Source of the DNA: Ruegeria haliotis
Lineage (GTDB): Bacteria; Pseudomonadota; Alphaproteobacteria; Rhodobacterales; Rhodobacteraceae
Length of the DNA stretch: 64,000 nt
NCBI RefSeq assembly: GCF_013377785.1
Contig: NZ_JABXWT010000017.1
Coordinates: forward strand, 1-64,000
Reading direction: 5' to 3'
Shown here: positions 1 through 8,932 of the stretch, in pieces
Position numbering within the stretch: position 1 is the first letter of the stretch
Layout: each line of letters starts with the position of its first letter
Translations under genes and position numbers: made by a program
Notes under the pieces: model-generated
The model's database searches: none
What the model was told of the DNA's origin: nothing
What the model saw: the letters and a program-made list of their open reading frames with translations, nothing else

Positions 1-185
1 GTTCACAGATCTCCTGTGATCCTATCGGGAGCTCGACCTCAGAACAGGGTCAGCCCAATTACGCATGCTTTGGGCCGTCCCCGAGTCGATTATTAGCGGG
101 GCAGGGGGCTTAGCTGCAACGGCATCAAGGTCAGCATCGAACCCAAAGTGACCGGTGCTGCAAGGAGTGCCGATGTCTGCTATTG

Positions 186-2561
186 CTATCCTATAGCAGC
201 AATCTGCGGGATTTTGCGTCCGTGCGACAGTTCACTGGCGGATTGTATCAACGCATCTGCGTTTATCCGGAAATGACGATACAGGTCGGCGATTGTCCCG
301 GTTTGGCCAAAGTGCTCGACTCCGTGCGGAATAGTTTGATGCCCGTGAACCGCGCCCAACCAAGAAAGCGTAGCCGGGTGGCCGTCGATGACAGTGATGA
401 GAACGCAGTTGCGCGGCAAGCCAGCCAGCAATGCTTCGATATGTGCCTCCGCGACGCAGATCCCATTGGATCGCGCCCGTTGCGCCGCCGTCCAGCCCGC
501 GTTCAGGCGGTCTGCTGATGTCACAGCGAGAACGCCGACGTCACGCCGTCCCTGTGCGATATGGCCGGCGGCCTTGATGGCTTCCTGCGCAACGGCACCC
601 TGATAGGCGATTACAACTTCACAATTAGGGCCCGGCTTGCGCAGCCAATAAGCACCATCAATTGCTCCCTGGCGAAAATCGTCATCGACTCGCTTGCCGG
701 GCTGTTCAATTGGATTGGTCGTCAGGCGCAGATAGACGGATCCGCCGGTTTCATCGCGCAACCAAGTGCGTTCATCCGGATCGCCTTCGCCGTCTTTTTG
801 CATATGGGCAAAAGCCCATTCCATGATAACCGTCAGTTCGTCAGCAAAGGCAGGTTCAAATGCTGCTAGCCCGTCTTGTGACATGCCGATAAGGGGCGAG
901 GCGATGGACTGATGCGCGCCGCCTTCGGGGGCCAATGTGACACCGGACGGCGTGCCAACAATCATGAACCGTGCATCCTGATAGCAGGCATAGTTCAGTG
1001 CATCGAGGCCGCGCGAGACGAATGGGTCGTAAACCGTCCCGATGGGGATGACCCTTTTTCCAAAGACAGAATGCGACAAACCAGCGGCAGCAAGCAAAAG
1101 AAAGAGGTTCATTTCAGCGATACCCAGTTCGATATGCTGACCTTCCGGCGTAAACTCCCATTTTGCGGTCGAGGGGATGTTTTCAGCCTTGAAGGTATCC
1201 TCCTGATGCGAGCGCGCGAACAGTTTGCGGCGATTGACCCACGGGCCAAGGTTGGTTGTGCCGGTCACATCAGGTGAAGTTGTGACAATACGTTCGGCCA
1301 GCAGACTGTCGCCCTTTGACAGGTTGTCCAGGATTTTGCCAAACGCCATTTGGGTCGAGATTTCGCGATCAGAAGACAGCTCAATCACCGGAACATCTAT
1401 GATTTCATCTGTGTAGCGGCGGCGGCCCTTAGCAAAGAAGGGTGCCTTGTTCAGCATGTTTTGGAAGGTTGCCGGGTCCGCAACTGTGGCGAACTTGTCC
1501 CATTCCTTACCTTCAGCGACACCCATGTATTTCTGCCATTTGGCCATTTGCGACTTGTTCATCAAGCCGCCATGGTTGTCCTTGTGGCCCGCAATTGGTG
1601 TCCCCCAGCCCTTGATCGTATAGGCCAGGAAACAGACCGGGCGATCATGATCGATTGCGGCAAATGTATCGGCCAGTGTCTCGACGCAGTTGCCACCAAG
1701 GTTTTCCATCAACGCGGCCAGTTCATCGTCGTTGCGCCGCTTGATCAGCGCGGTCACATTGCCCTGATCGCCCAGGGCATCCATCAGGCGTTCGCGCCAG
1801 ACAGCACCCCCCATAAAGGTCAGGGCAGAATAAAGCTGGTTCGGGCAATCATCGATCCACTGACGCAGCTGGTCGCCGCCCGGCTCTTTGAACGCGGCCT
1901 GTTGCAGAACCCCGTATTTGACGCGAACCACATCCCAACCGAACGCATCGAAAATCTGTTCGACCCGCTGGAACAGGCCTTCGCGCACCACGCCGTCAAG
2001 GGACTGCCGGTTGTAGTCAATGATCCACCAGCAGTTGCGCAAGTCGTTCTTCCAGCCCTCCTGCAGCGCCTCATAGATATTGCCTTCGTCGAGCTCTGCG
2101 TCACCCACCAACGCGATCATGCGCCCCAGCTTCTGATCGCTGCCCCATGACTTGGCCTGAATGTAGTCTTGAACAATTGAGGCAAAGGATGTGATCGCGA
2201 CCCCCAGACCAACTGAGCCGGTGGAAAAGTCGACATCATCGATGTCCTTGGTGCGGGATGGATAGCTTTGTACGCCCCCGAAGCCACGAAAGTTCTCCAT
2301 CTTCTCGCGCGTCTGATTCCCTATGAGATATTGGATCGCATGGAAGATCGGCGAGGCATGGGGTTTAACCGCCACGCGGTCTTCTGGGCGCAGCGTTTGA
2401 AAGTAGAGCGCCGTCATGATCGACACCATCGAAGCTGATGACGCCTGATGTCCGCCAACCTTGATGCCGTCGGCCTTGGGGCGAATGTGGTTCGCATGAT
2501 GGATCATCCAGTGTGACAGCCACAACAAACGTTGTTCAATGGTTTTGAGGTCTTGGGACAT
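186..2561 (-). CDS. mdeB: Transketolase-like pyruvate dehydrogenase E1 (2-oxobutyrate dehydrogenase E1 candidate)
   Basis: This 791-residue thiamine-diphosphate enzyme resembles the homodimeric AceE-type E1 of 2-oxo acid dehydrogenases. The ThDP/Mg motif is visible around residues 150-195 (GDAELDEGN followed by IIDYNRQSLDG), and the transketolase-like central and C-terminal domains follow. It lies 12 bp downstream of a methionine gamma-lyase and is transcribed with it. In Pseudomonas putida the same arrangement (mdeR, mdeA, mdeB) pairs methionine gamma-lyase with an E1-like protein thought to act on 2-oxobutyrate, the lyase product. By that analogy I infer 2-oxobutyrate as substrate. No E2 or E3 gene is adjacent, so it would have to share these with another complex. 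An ordinary pyruvate E1 role is the alternative. Confidence 0.85.
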   Translation of the reverse strand: MSQDLKTIEQRLLWLSHWMIHHANHIRPKADGIKVGGHQASSASMVSIMTALYFQTLRPEDRVAVKPHASPIFHAIQYLIGNQTREKMENFRGFGGVQSYPSRTKDIDDVDFSTGSVGLGVAITSFASIVQDYIQAKSWGSDQKLGRMIALVGDAELDEGNIYEALQEGWKNDLRNCWWIIDYNRQSLDGVVREGLFQRVEQIFDAFGWDVVRVKYGVLQQAAFKEPGGDQLRQWIDDCPNQLYSALTFMGGAVWRERLMDALGDQGNVTALIKRRNDDELAALMENLGGNCVETLADTFAAIDHDRPVCFLAYTIKGWGTPIAGHKDNHGGLMNKSQMAKWQKYMGVAEGKEWDKFATVADPATFQNMLNKAPFFAKGRRRYTDEIIDVPVIELSSDREISTQMAFGKILDNLSKGDSLLAERIVTTSPDVTGTTNLGPWVNRRKLFARSHQEDTFKAENIPSTAKWEFTPEGQHIELGIAEMNLFLLLAAAGLSHSVFGKRVIPIGTVYDPFVSRGLDALNYACYQDARFMIVGTPSGVTLAPEGGAHQSIASPLIGMSQDGLAAFEPAFADELTVIMEWAFAHMQKDGEGDPDERTWLRDETGGSVYLRLTTNPIEQPGKRVDDDFRQGAIDGAYWLRKPGPNCEVVIAYQGAVAQEAIKAAGHIAQGRRDVGVLAVTSADRLNAGWTAAQRARSNGICVAEAHIEALLAGLPRNCVLITVIDGHPATLSWLGAVHGHQTIPHGVEHFGQTGTIADLYRHFRINADALIQSASELSHGRKIPQIAAIG

Positions 2562-2573
2562 GACGGCCTCTCT

Positions 2574-3779
2574 TTATGCTGCGCTGTGGATCAGGGGTTT
2601 AGGCAGGGCCTGTTCAAGATCGTAGATCACATCGTCGATCCCTTCGAGCCCGATAGACAGGCGTACTAACCCTTCGCTGATCCCGTGAATGGCACGCTCT
2701 TCGGGCGTATAGGTGGAATGGGTCATGCTGGCCGGGTGCTGGACCAATGTCTCGGCGTCGCCAAGCGATACCGCGCGGGTGATCATTCGCAAATTGTTCA
2801 TCATGGCCCGTCCCGCTTCCAGACCTCCGTCCAACTCAAAGGCTATCATGCCGCCAAACTGGGACATTTGCCGCTTGGCCACATCGTGCTGCTCAAAACT
2901 ATGCAGCCCCGGATACCAGACCTTTCGCACGCCATGAGCGTGTTCCAGAATTTCAGCGATGGTCGCAGCGCTGCTGCAATGGCGATCCATCCGCAACTCA
3001 AGGGTCTTGAGGCCGCGCAGGATAAGCATCGCATTGAACGGTGCCATGACTGCACCGGTCATATCCTTCATACCGTAAAGGCGGATTTCCGAGACCAGCT
3101 CTACCGATCCAACCAGCAGGCCAGCAACAACATCCCCGTGACCGCCAAGGTATTTCGTCGCCGAGTGCAGAACTATATCCGCGCCATGTTTGATCGGTTG
3201 GGTCAGGTAAGGCGTTGCATAAGTGTTGTCGACGACCACATAAGCGCCTTGTGCGTGTGCAATGGTCGACACAGCCTGAATATCAACAAGGCGCATATTC
3301 GGGTTGGCAGGTGTTTCGAAATACACGACCTTGGTTTTGTCGCTGATCGCCGCGGTAAGATTTTCAGGGTCCGTCAGGTCCACATGGGTTACGGTAACGC
3401 CAAATTTGACCAACCCATGCTGCATGAACGAAAACGTGCAGCCATATAGGGTCTTATCAAGAATGACCTCATCACCCGGGGCGAGAAGCGTCCACATCGT
3501 AGCGGTGATTGCCCCCATGCCTGAGGCCAAAGCCAATCCGGCCTCAGCCCCCTCAAGCACAGCGATGCGGCGCTCTAACAAATCACATGTTGGATTCGAG
3601 ATGCGCGAATAGATATGCCCGGCGCGATCGCCCGCAAACATCTCCCCGCCTGCCTCAGCAGTCTCAAACGCGAAGGTCGACGTCAAATGTAGCGGCGGCG
3701 TCAACGCGCCTTCATTCTCCATCGGATCATATCCGTGGTGGATAGCACGTGTGGAAAAGCTGTCTGGACGATTGCGCAT
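2574..3779 (-). CDS. mdeA: L-methionine gamma-lyase
   Basis: This PLP enzyme of the Cys/Met metabolism family (401 residues) should cleave L-methionine to methanethiol, ammonia and 2-oxobutyrate in the cytosol. The PLP lysine is in SATKYLGGHGD. The motif LYGCT carries the tyrosine and cysteine (Tyr114 and Cys116 in the P. putida enzyme) that separate methionine gamma-lyases from cystathionine lyases. The start chosen is the ATG at 3779, preceded by GGAG at good spacing; an in-frame upstream start at 3809 lacks this. It is the first gene of an operon with the E1-like gene and diverges from an Lrp-type regulator. Methanethiol production fits a marine bacterium handling methylated sulfur compounds. 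Confidence 0.92.
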   Translation of the reverse strand: MRNRPDSFSTRAIHHGYDPMENEGALTPPLHLTSTFAFETAEAGGEMFAGDRAGHIYSRISNPTCDLLERRIAVLEGAEAGLALASGMGAITATMWTLLAPGDEVILDKTLYGCTFSFMQHGLVKFGVTVTHVDLTDPENLTAAISDKTKVVYFETPANPNMRLVDIQAVSTIAHAQGAYVVVDNTYATPYLTQPIKHGADIVLHSATKYLGGHGDVVAGLLVGSVELVSEIRLYGMKDMTGAVMAPFNAMLILRGLKTLELRMDRHCSSAATIAEILEHAHGVRKVWYPGLHSFEQHDVAKRQMSQFGGMIAFELDGGLEAGRAMMNNLRMITRAVSLGDAETLVQHPASMTHSTYTPEERAIHGISEGLVRLSIGLEGIDDVIYDLEQALPKPLIHSAA

Positions 3780-3852
3780 TGGGTGGCTCCATGATGTCGA
3801 GAATTTCAAGTAGCGCCTTGATTTCCAGAGGCATCATATCGCAACCTAGCTA

Positions 3853-3865
3853 TGGAATTATTCCA
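3853..3865. promoter_or_regulatory. Palindrome, candidate MdeR operator
   Basis: TGGAATTATTCCA is a perfect 13-bp palindrome in the 131-bp gap between the divergent lyase and Lrp-type genes. Its position suits a site controlling both promoters. Binding by the neighbouring regulator is inferred only. Confidence 0.45.
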
Positions 3866-3910
3866 AATACTGCCTTGAATATCACCTTAGCTGGCATTAA
3901 ATGCCACAAT

Positions 3911-4378
3911 GTGAGAAAATTGGACAATAAAGACCAACAAATCATCCGAACTTTGCAACGCAATGGTCGTATGACGAATCAGGATTTGGCGGCAGAGGTA
4001 AATCTGTCACCCTCTCCCTGTCTTAGGCGGCTCAAGCTGCTGGAACAAAACGGCGTTATCACTGGCTACAGCGCCAATATCGATGCCGAGGCCTATGGAT
4101 TACCAGTAACTGTATTTGTTCATATCAAGCTGGAGAGCCACACCGAGGCAACGGTAAAGAAATTTGAAACTGACATTGCGCACATTGATCAGGTGATGGA
4201 GTGTTTCGTCATGACGGGTGCGTCGGATTACTTGCTTCGCGTGGTTGTGGCAGATCTTTCTGACTACGAAGATTTCGTGCGTAGGAGGCTGCATTCCATT
4301 GGCAGCATCGCATCAATGGACAGCAGTTTTGTCTATGGTGTCGTTAAGAAAACAAACGTGTTTCCAACGATTGGGTAA
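3911..4378 (+). CDS. mdeR: Lrp/AsnC family transcriptional regulator
   Basis: From a GTG start at 3911 this reads 155 residues, the usual Lrp/AsnC size. The frame is open further upstream, but that extension has no Lrp similarity and would cover the promoter region. The N-terminal helix-turn-helix (residues 5-55, with TNQDLAAEVNLSPSPCLRR) precedes a RAM-type ligand-sensing domain (about 70-150). It is divergent from the methionine gamma-lyase, as mdeR is from mdeA in P. putida, where the regulator activates the operon in response to methionine. The same role is inferred here. Confidence 0.88.
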   Translation: MRKLDNKDQQIIRTLQRNGRMTNQDLAAEVNLSPSPCLRRLKLLEQNGVITGYSANIDAEAYGLPVTVFVHIKLESHTEATVKKFETDIAHIDQVMECFVMTGASDYLLRVVVADLSDYEDFVRRRLHSIGSIASMDSSFVYGVVKKTNVFPTIG

Positions 4379-4755
4379 TGCTGGTTGCCGAATCAATGCG
4401 TGCTGACTGCAGACATTGGTGGTGAAACAGTGAATGGGTGCTTTGTTGCGCATAGCGCTAGTTCGACCAGCCTCGGATTTTGCGCCTGCGGCGAATGTCC
4501 GGAAAGCGGGCTGCGTCCGCAGAATTGGAGCCTCCTGTTCAACGGCAGGAAAGGGCCGGAACGACTAATCTAGATTGCCATTGGGAGGTTGCTGAAAAAT
4601 ATGAATTGCAACTTGGTGATCTCTACGAAGCTGTGAACAATCACTTTCTCTCTCCTAAGTTGCCCGATCTCAAGAGGCGCGCGATACTGGAAAGCATGAC
4701 AGATTCGAATAGCCGGAAATGTATAGAAGCCAGGCAGACAGATTGGTGAAACAGC
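4379..4755 (+). other. Intergenic region without a recognisable gene
   Basis: This 377-bp stretch holds an open frame at 4480-4749 (89 codons) ending just before the acetolactate decarboxylase start. Its second half has a protein-like composition, but I recognise no family and see no ribosome binding site. It may be a remnant or untranslated leader. Confidence 0.3.
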
Positions 4756-5550
4756 ATGCAACAAGATAAAGAGCTTACTTTTGTAACGGCTTTGGTCAGC
4801 CATTCCAGGGACCAGGGTTTCCAATCGGAAGAACATGCGCATGAGTATTACCAGGCTTCCTTGCTTAGCGCGGTCATGCAGGGCGTTTACGACGGGACTG
4901 TTTCCATCAAACAGCTGCTGGAACATGGAAACTTCGGCCTGGGCACTTTCAATGCGCTCGACGGAGAAATGATTGTGTTAGATAGCGTTGCCTATCGCCT
5001 CGACGGGGATGGCAATGCTTCGGTCGCAAGCGACAAGGCTATGACACCTTATGCTGCCGTCATCAATTTCGAACCTGCGGTTTTTCGATCTTTGGACAGG
5101 GAAACACAAAAGGATGCTCTTGAGGTCCAGCTTGATGCTTTGGCGGAGGCAAGAAATCTGTTCTATGCCATTCGATTTACCGGCAACATTAAACACATAA
5201 AGTACAGAAACGTTCTACGGCAGAAGAAGCCATACAAACCTCTGTTGGAGGTCGTAAAAACGCAGGCTGAGTTTGAACTGAACAACGTGGACGGGATAAT
5301 TCTGGGTTTTCGGTGCCCGGATTATGCCGTCGGGATTGGCGTCCCGGGTTACCACCTACACTTTATTTCCGGCGACCTGAGCAAAGGAGGGCACGTCCTG
5401 GACTATACACTGACCAGCGGTCGAATTGAAATTGATCATACGTCTTCTCTGCATCTTGAACTTCCGGAAACAAGATCATTTTCAGACGCTAATCTGTCGG
5501 CGGGCGCTTCGGCAGACAGCATCCTGAAAGCAGAGAGTAATGATACTTAG
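4756..5550 (+). CDS. budA: Alpha-acetolactate decarboxylase
   Basis: The 264-residue product matches the BudA/AlsD family, which converts alpha-acetolactate to acetoin with loss of CO2. Visible family motifs are GNFGLGTFNALDGEM near residue 58, PGYHLHFISGDLSKGGHVLD near residue 200 with the metal-binding histidines of YHLHF and GGH, and a conserved acidic N-terminal half. No acetolactate synthase or acetoin dehydrogenase gene is adjacent, so acetolactate would come from branched-chain amino acid synthesis. The gene sits alone in a patch of fragments and low-similarity genes, consistent with horizontal acquisition. The C-terminal 20 residues are poorly conserved. Confidence 0.88.
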   Translation: MQQDKELTFVTALVSHSRDQGFQSEEHAHEYYQASLLSAVMQGVYDGTVSIKQLLEHGNFGLGTFNALDGEMIVLDSVAYRLDGDGNASVASDKAMTPYAAVINFEPAVFRSLDRETQKDALEVQLDALAEARNLFYAIRFTGNIKHIKYRNVLRQKKPYKPLLEVVKTQAEFELNNVDGIILGFRCPDYAVGIGVPGYHLHFISGDLSKGGHVLDYTLTSGRIEIDHTSSLHLELPETRSFSDANLSAGASADSILKAESNDT

Positions 5551-5675
5551 GTACTTCTATGCAAGATGGTTAAATGCAATCGTGTTCTAAGTCCGTTGCA
5601 ATTGTTGTCTTAAAATGCTGACTTTGCTGAATGAGATCCGTGTACCTTGTGTGTCCCGATCCGAAAGGACATCCA

Positions 5676-6057
5676 ATGGTCGATACCAGTCCTGCAAATT
5701 TGCAGGACTTTGACGAACCCACCTTTGAAACACTCGAAACCCAGATAGACCGTGTCTATGCCGCCTTTGAACGTGAGGAGACACCGCTGGACAAGCATGT
5801 CTATCTGCGTGGCCTGCAGGACGATAACGAAGTTTTGTTTTACGCCCTTTTGGTTCGGCATCTATTCGAATTGATGCCGATGATTTACACACCCGTTGTG
5901 GGTGACGCCTGCAAAAAAATTCAGTGAGATATACGATCACCCTCGTGGATTGATCATTTCATACCCCGAGCGTGACCGGATCGATGACATACTTGAGAAC
6001 GTCACCCTGTCCTCTGTCGAGGCTATAGTCGTCACCGATGGAGAGCGGATACGCTAG
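5676..6057 (+). pseudogene. NAD-dependent malic enzyme, N-terminal fragment (frameshifted)
   Basis: Starting at an ATG preceded by AAAGGA, the reading matches the N-terminal domain of malic enzymes (YLRGLQDDNEVLFYALLVRH, then YTPVVGDAC). At 5913-5919 a run of seven A breaks the frame. With six A the reading continues as KKFSEIYDHPRGL, ISYPERDRIDDIL and IVVTDGERI, typical of the family, until a stop at 6055. The Rossmann and catalytic domains are absent, so the gene is both frameshifted and truncated. The following 280 bp up to the LysM gene show no recognisable gene. Confidence 0.85.
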
Positions 6058-6341
6058 CAAAATGGGCGTACGGAAACCTGCCCGCACCGCAATTGTTGTT
6101 GATCTGCCGAAACCGGGCGCTCTGCTTACAATGAACTTAACCGCAGTGTCCGAAGACTAGGGCTGCGTGCTTGAAACCGACCTTCACTCTGGGTCGGGTT
6201 TGTCCCGCATAACGGACATCGGCACATACAAGAGCGAAAGTCCCGCTATCCCCAACGCGTGTATCAGATATTGCCCGCTGGGTTTGGTCGCGGGAGCAAC
6301 TTGGGGTAAAAGTGATTTATTTAACCGTAAGGAACTCAATT

Positions 6342-6827
6342 ATGAATATCGAGATTCTCCAACCCAAGCCCTTTGATATTGTCGGCAGCACAATCATGAT
6401 TGCGGGAAATGCTGTTGGCTTCGAAGGCCATCTTTCGATCTCTATCAGCGAAGGACACGTTGAATTTAGCGGTGCGGCCTCAGCTGGAGCCATCGCACTG
6501 CGACAGTTTCAAGCCAAGGTGGAGATACCAGACAATCCCAATTTCCAGCTTGACCGTCTATTTGTGACGGTGACGGATGACAGTGCTGGAGGGGAAGGCG
6601 TTATCCCTACTGTCCATGTTCCAGTGTTTTACGGACCACGCATTTTGCCGGGCTATGTTGGCTATCGGAACTACACTGTCGCACCGGGTGACACGCTGAG
6701 TTCGATCTCAACGGCGCAGTATGGTGATCCGGGCCAAGTGTCCGTTATCCAGCGCGCAAACGCACACCTTATTGATGATCCCAACTTGATTTTTTCGGGT
6801 CAGAACTTACGCATTCCGATTGCCTAA
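6342..6827 (+). CDS. LysM domain protein with N-terminal Ig-like (Gmad2-type) domain
   Basis: I chose the ATG at 6342 because AAGGAA lies just upstream; the frame opens 30 bp earlier. The 161-residue product has an Ig-like beta domain at about residues 5-100 that resembles Gmad2 (PKPFDIVGSTIMIAGNAVGF). A C-terminal LysM repeat follows at about 110-160 (YTVAPGDTLSSIS, ending GQNLRIPIA). LysM binds peptidoglycan or related glycans. No signal peptide is evident, so the cellular location is uncertain. It is flanked by gene fragments and has no operon partner. Confidence 0.75.
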   Translation: MNIEILQPKPFDIVGSTIMIAGNAVGFEGHLSISISEGHVEFSGAASAGAIALRQFQAKVEIPDNPNFQLDRLFVTVTDDSAGGEGVIPTVHVPVFYGPRILPGYVGYRNYTVAPGDTLSSISTAQYGDPGQVSVIQRANAHLIDDPNLIFSGQNLRIPIA

Positions 6828-7511
6828 GTGCAATTTCCACAGACGATCCAGGCATTTGAAATGCTTTTCGGATGCGCGACCTTCCAATGTTCAGGTTCAA
6901 GAACCCGTACAGCAGTTTTTGAATAGTCCATGGTGATCCGAAATTGGCGGTCCTCTAGGTTGCTAATCCTACATGCACCTTGGGAATGCTGCAGGGTATC
7001 TAATGTCGGCCTCCTCGGTTGTGGGCTGAGTGAGCTTAAAGGGTGTTTTCGGCGTATTTCGCCGGACGTTCAGAGTTTTCACACAGCCTCTCCGCGTTGC
7101 AGTCCTTGGTGAGATCAAGATGTTGCGCGGAGCACGAAAGTCCGGTCTGGGGAAGCGAGATTTTTGGTTTTCGGATTGGACCAATGTCCGCTAAGGGCCG
7201 TCAACATTAAACACTCATGGCAGGGGTGAGAAGTGTCAGAGCAGCTCTGGATTTGTAATGAGGCTGTCTGCCTGTATCGCGGCTAGGATCTCATCGCTGT
7301 ACCAAGTGTTGATGTAGGTCAACGCGGCCGCGAGCTGGTTGACACCGCAGTGCGGTGGTCTTGAAGTGATTTCGTGTTTAGAGGCTGCGATCCACATAGA
7401 CCTACTTAAAATCGATCCCACCAACAGATTCGCAAAATCTAAATGTGACAAACATCGTGTATGATGAAGTCGCTTTCTTGGTTAGAAAAGACAACTTAAA
7501 GGGAATTTGGC
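6828..7511. other. Long intergenic region without a recognised gene
   Basis: Only short open frames are present in these 684 bp; the longest, 7236-7451 on the minus strand (71 codons), has no recognisable motif. No RNA gene or repeat was identified. It probably contains decayed sequence, like the flanking malic enzyme fragment. Confidence 0.4.
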
Positions 7512-8477
7512 TTGCGTATTCCATTTCTGCAGACCCCGTCGGAACCCGAAGAAATTCGTCGCTGGTTCTTCGCTATCTTCCTGCTCGCGGCACTGATTTT
7601 CGGTCTCTCGTTCTTGGGAGTCAGTCACTTCGCTGAAAGGCTCTCTGAAGGTCAAGAACAGATGCTGGTGAACCTCGGCACCGCAGGCATCACGCTAGCG
7701 TTTGCTGGAATTGTTGGTGGCTGGATCAAACATCTTTTCGACACATTAAACAGCGCGCGGGAGATTTCGCGCGCAGAAGCAGAGAAGAGGCGGGAAGAGG
7801 AAGCCGCACGGCATGACTTTGTTCGTGCGCTTCTCGCCGATATCAAGTCTGTTTACGATATTGTCGAACGCGCCCGGCTGCTCATTGGAGCTCACAAATC
7901 TGCCAAGACTTATGGCGAACAGATGCGTAACCTGCCCGATGCGCAGGTCACTCTGCACAACATGCGTCGCGCTCTTCGTCCAGATACTGATGGAATTGGC
8001 AAGGACATTGGCGGTCAATTACGGGCCGCATCTGCCTTTGTTCGGGAACTTCTGGATGAGTTTCAGGATAAATATCTACAAGCTTCGATCCGCCAATCTG
8101 AATACGAAGCGCGTAAGAAGCGTCATATGGCTTCAATCGAAGATGGCAATACGCCGGACGATCCTGTGTCGGACATTCATCACCCAGTTTGGGAGTTCCT
8201 CCTGGAACTGGAAGAGCTTGCAACCTTGCGCGCTACAGACAAAGAGACATTCGAGCTTTATGAATTACGCTTCCTAAACCATATCGACGCAGCGTCATAC
8301 AAGCTGCGGTGCCGATTGCCGGGTGGTGAAGCAACCGACCCAAAGGAAGAGGAAAAGCACAAACGTAGCCTAGATTTTTTCGATAAGCTCCGACCTGAGC
8401 GGGGAAAATGGCGCAAGGGTCTAGAGGTCAGTAAAGAAATGGCGATCCTGCCTGCGAAAAAGACCGCGAAATCTTAA
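7512..8477 (+). CDS. Hypothetical membrane protein with coiled-coil cytoplasmic region
   Basis: This 321-residue protein starts with TTG at 7512 behind an AAAGGGA ribosome binding site. Two hydrophobic segments lie at about residues 18-40 and 52-72. A charged, probably coiled-coil stretch follows (REISRAEAEKRREEEAARHD, about 82-102) and then a long helical soluble domain rich in charged residues. I do not recognise a family. It stands alone between a gene-poor region and a transposase remnant, which suggests accessory DNA. The topology suggests two membrane passes with the C-terminal 240 residues in the cytoplasm. Confidence 0.7.
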   Translation: MRIPFLQTPSEPEEIRRWFFAIFLLAALIFGLSFLGVSHFAERLSEGQEQMLVNLGTAGITLAFAGIVGGWIKHLFDTLNSAREISRAEAEKRREEEAARHDFVRALLADIKSVYDIVERARLLIGAHKSAKTYGEQMRNLPDAQVTLHNMRRALRPDTDGIGKDIGGQLRAASAFVRELLDEFQDKYLQASIRQSEYEARKKRHMASIEDGNTPDDPVSDIHHPVWEFLLELEELATLRATDKETFELYELRFLNHIDAASYKLRCRLPGGEATDPKEEEKHKRSLDFFDKLRPERGKWRKGLEVSKEMAILPAKKTAKS

Positions 8478-8496
8478 CTGAAGCACGGCAGAAACT

Positions 8497-8845
8497 CATT
8501 CACCTTTAACTTTTACATACGTTTCATCCATGCGCCATGAACGGTTTGTGGGGCGTTTCCGATACCGTGCGGCATCAGCCGCGAGACCGGCATATCGACT
8601 GACCCAACGGTTCAGCGTTGCATGATCAAGATCTACGCCACGTTCCGCCATGATTTCTTCCAGATCCCGGTCTGAAACACCGTAACGCAGGTAGAAGAAA
8701 ACCGCGTGCAAGATCACGTCTTTCGGAAAATGCGTGCCCTTAAATGAGATCGTCACGGCCAGCCCCCGCCATGTTCGAGTGCGCGCTACCAGAAATACAA
8801 TCGACCTGACAGGTAAGAACGAAGTTTGCGACAGATCCGACGATA
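8497..8845 (-). mobile_element. IS6-family transposase remnant (5' end only)
   Basis: Minus-strand translation from about 8760 to 8497 reads as the N-terminal third of an IS6/IS26-type transposase: FKGTHFPKDVILHAVFFYLR, DRDLEEIMAERGVDLDHATL and RSWRMDETYVKVKGE, then a stop. The catalytic core beyond the first DDE aspartate (DETYVKVKG) is missing. A sequence resembling an IS6 terminal repeat (gatctgtcgcaaact on the minus strand) lies near 8824-8840 and may be the surviving end. The element can no longer move by itself. Confidence 0.8.
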
Positions 8846-8932
8846 CCACTCGCCATTCTGTCCCCAACGTCATGAGTACCAATAGCCAAAAGTTCGCAAC
8901 AGAAGCTATCTCGGGACACATCCATTGTTCCC

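Noticed and set aside
183..518. Plus-strand frames across 183-2150
   Set aside because: They lie opposite the E1-like gene, lack ribosome binding sites and have no family motifs.
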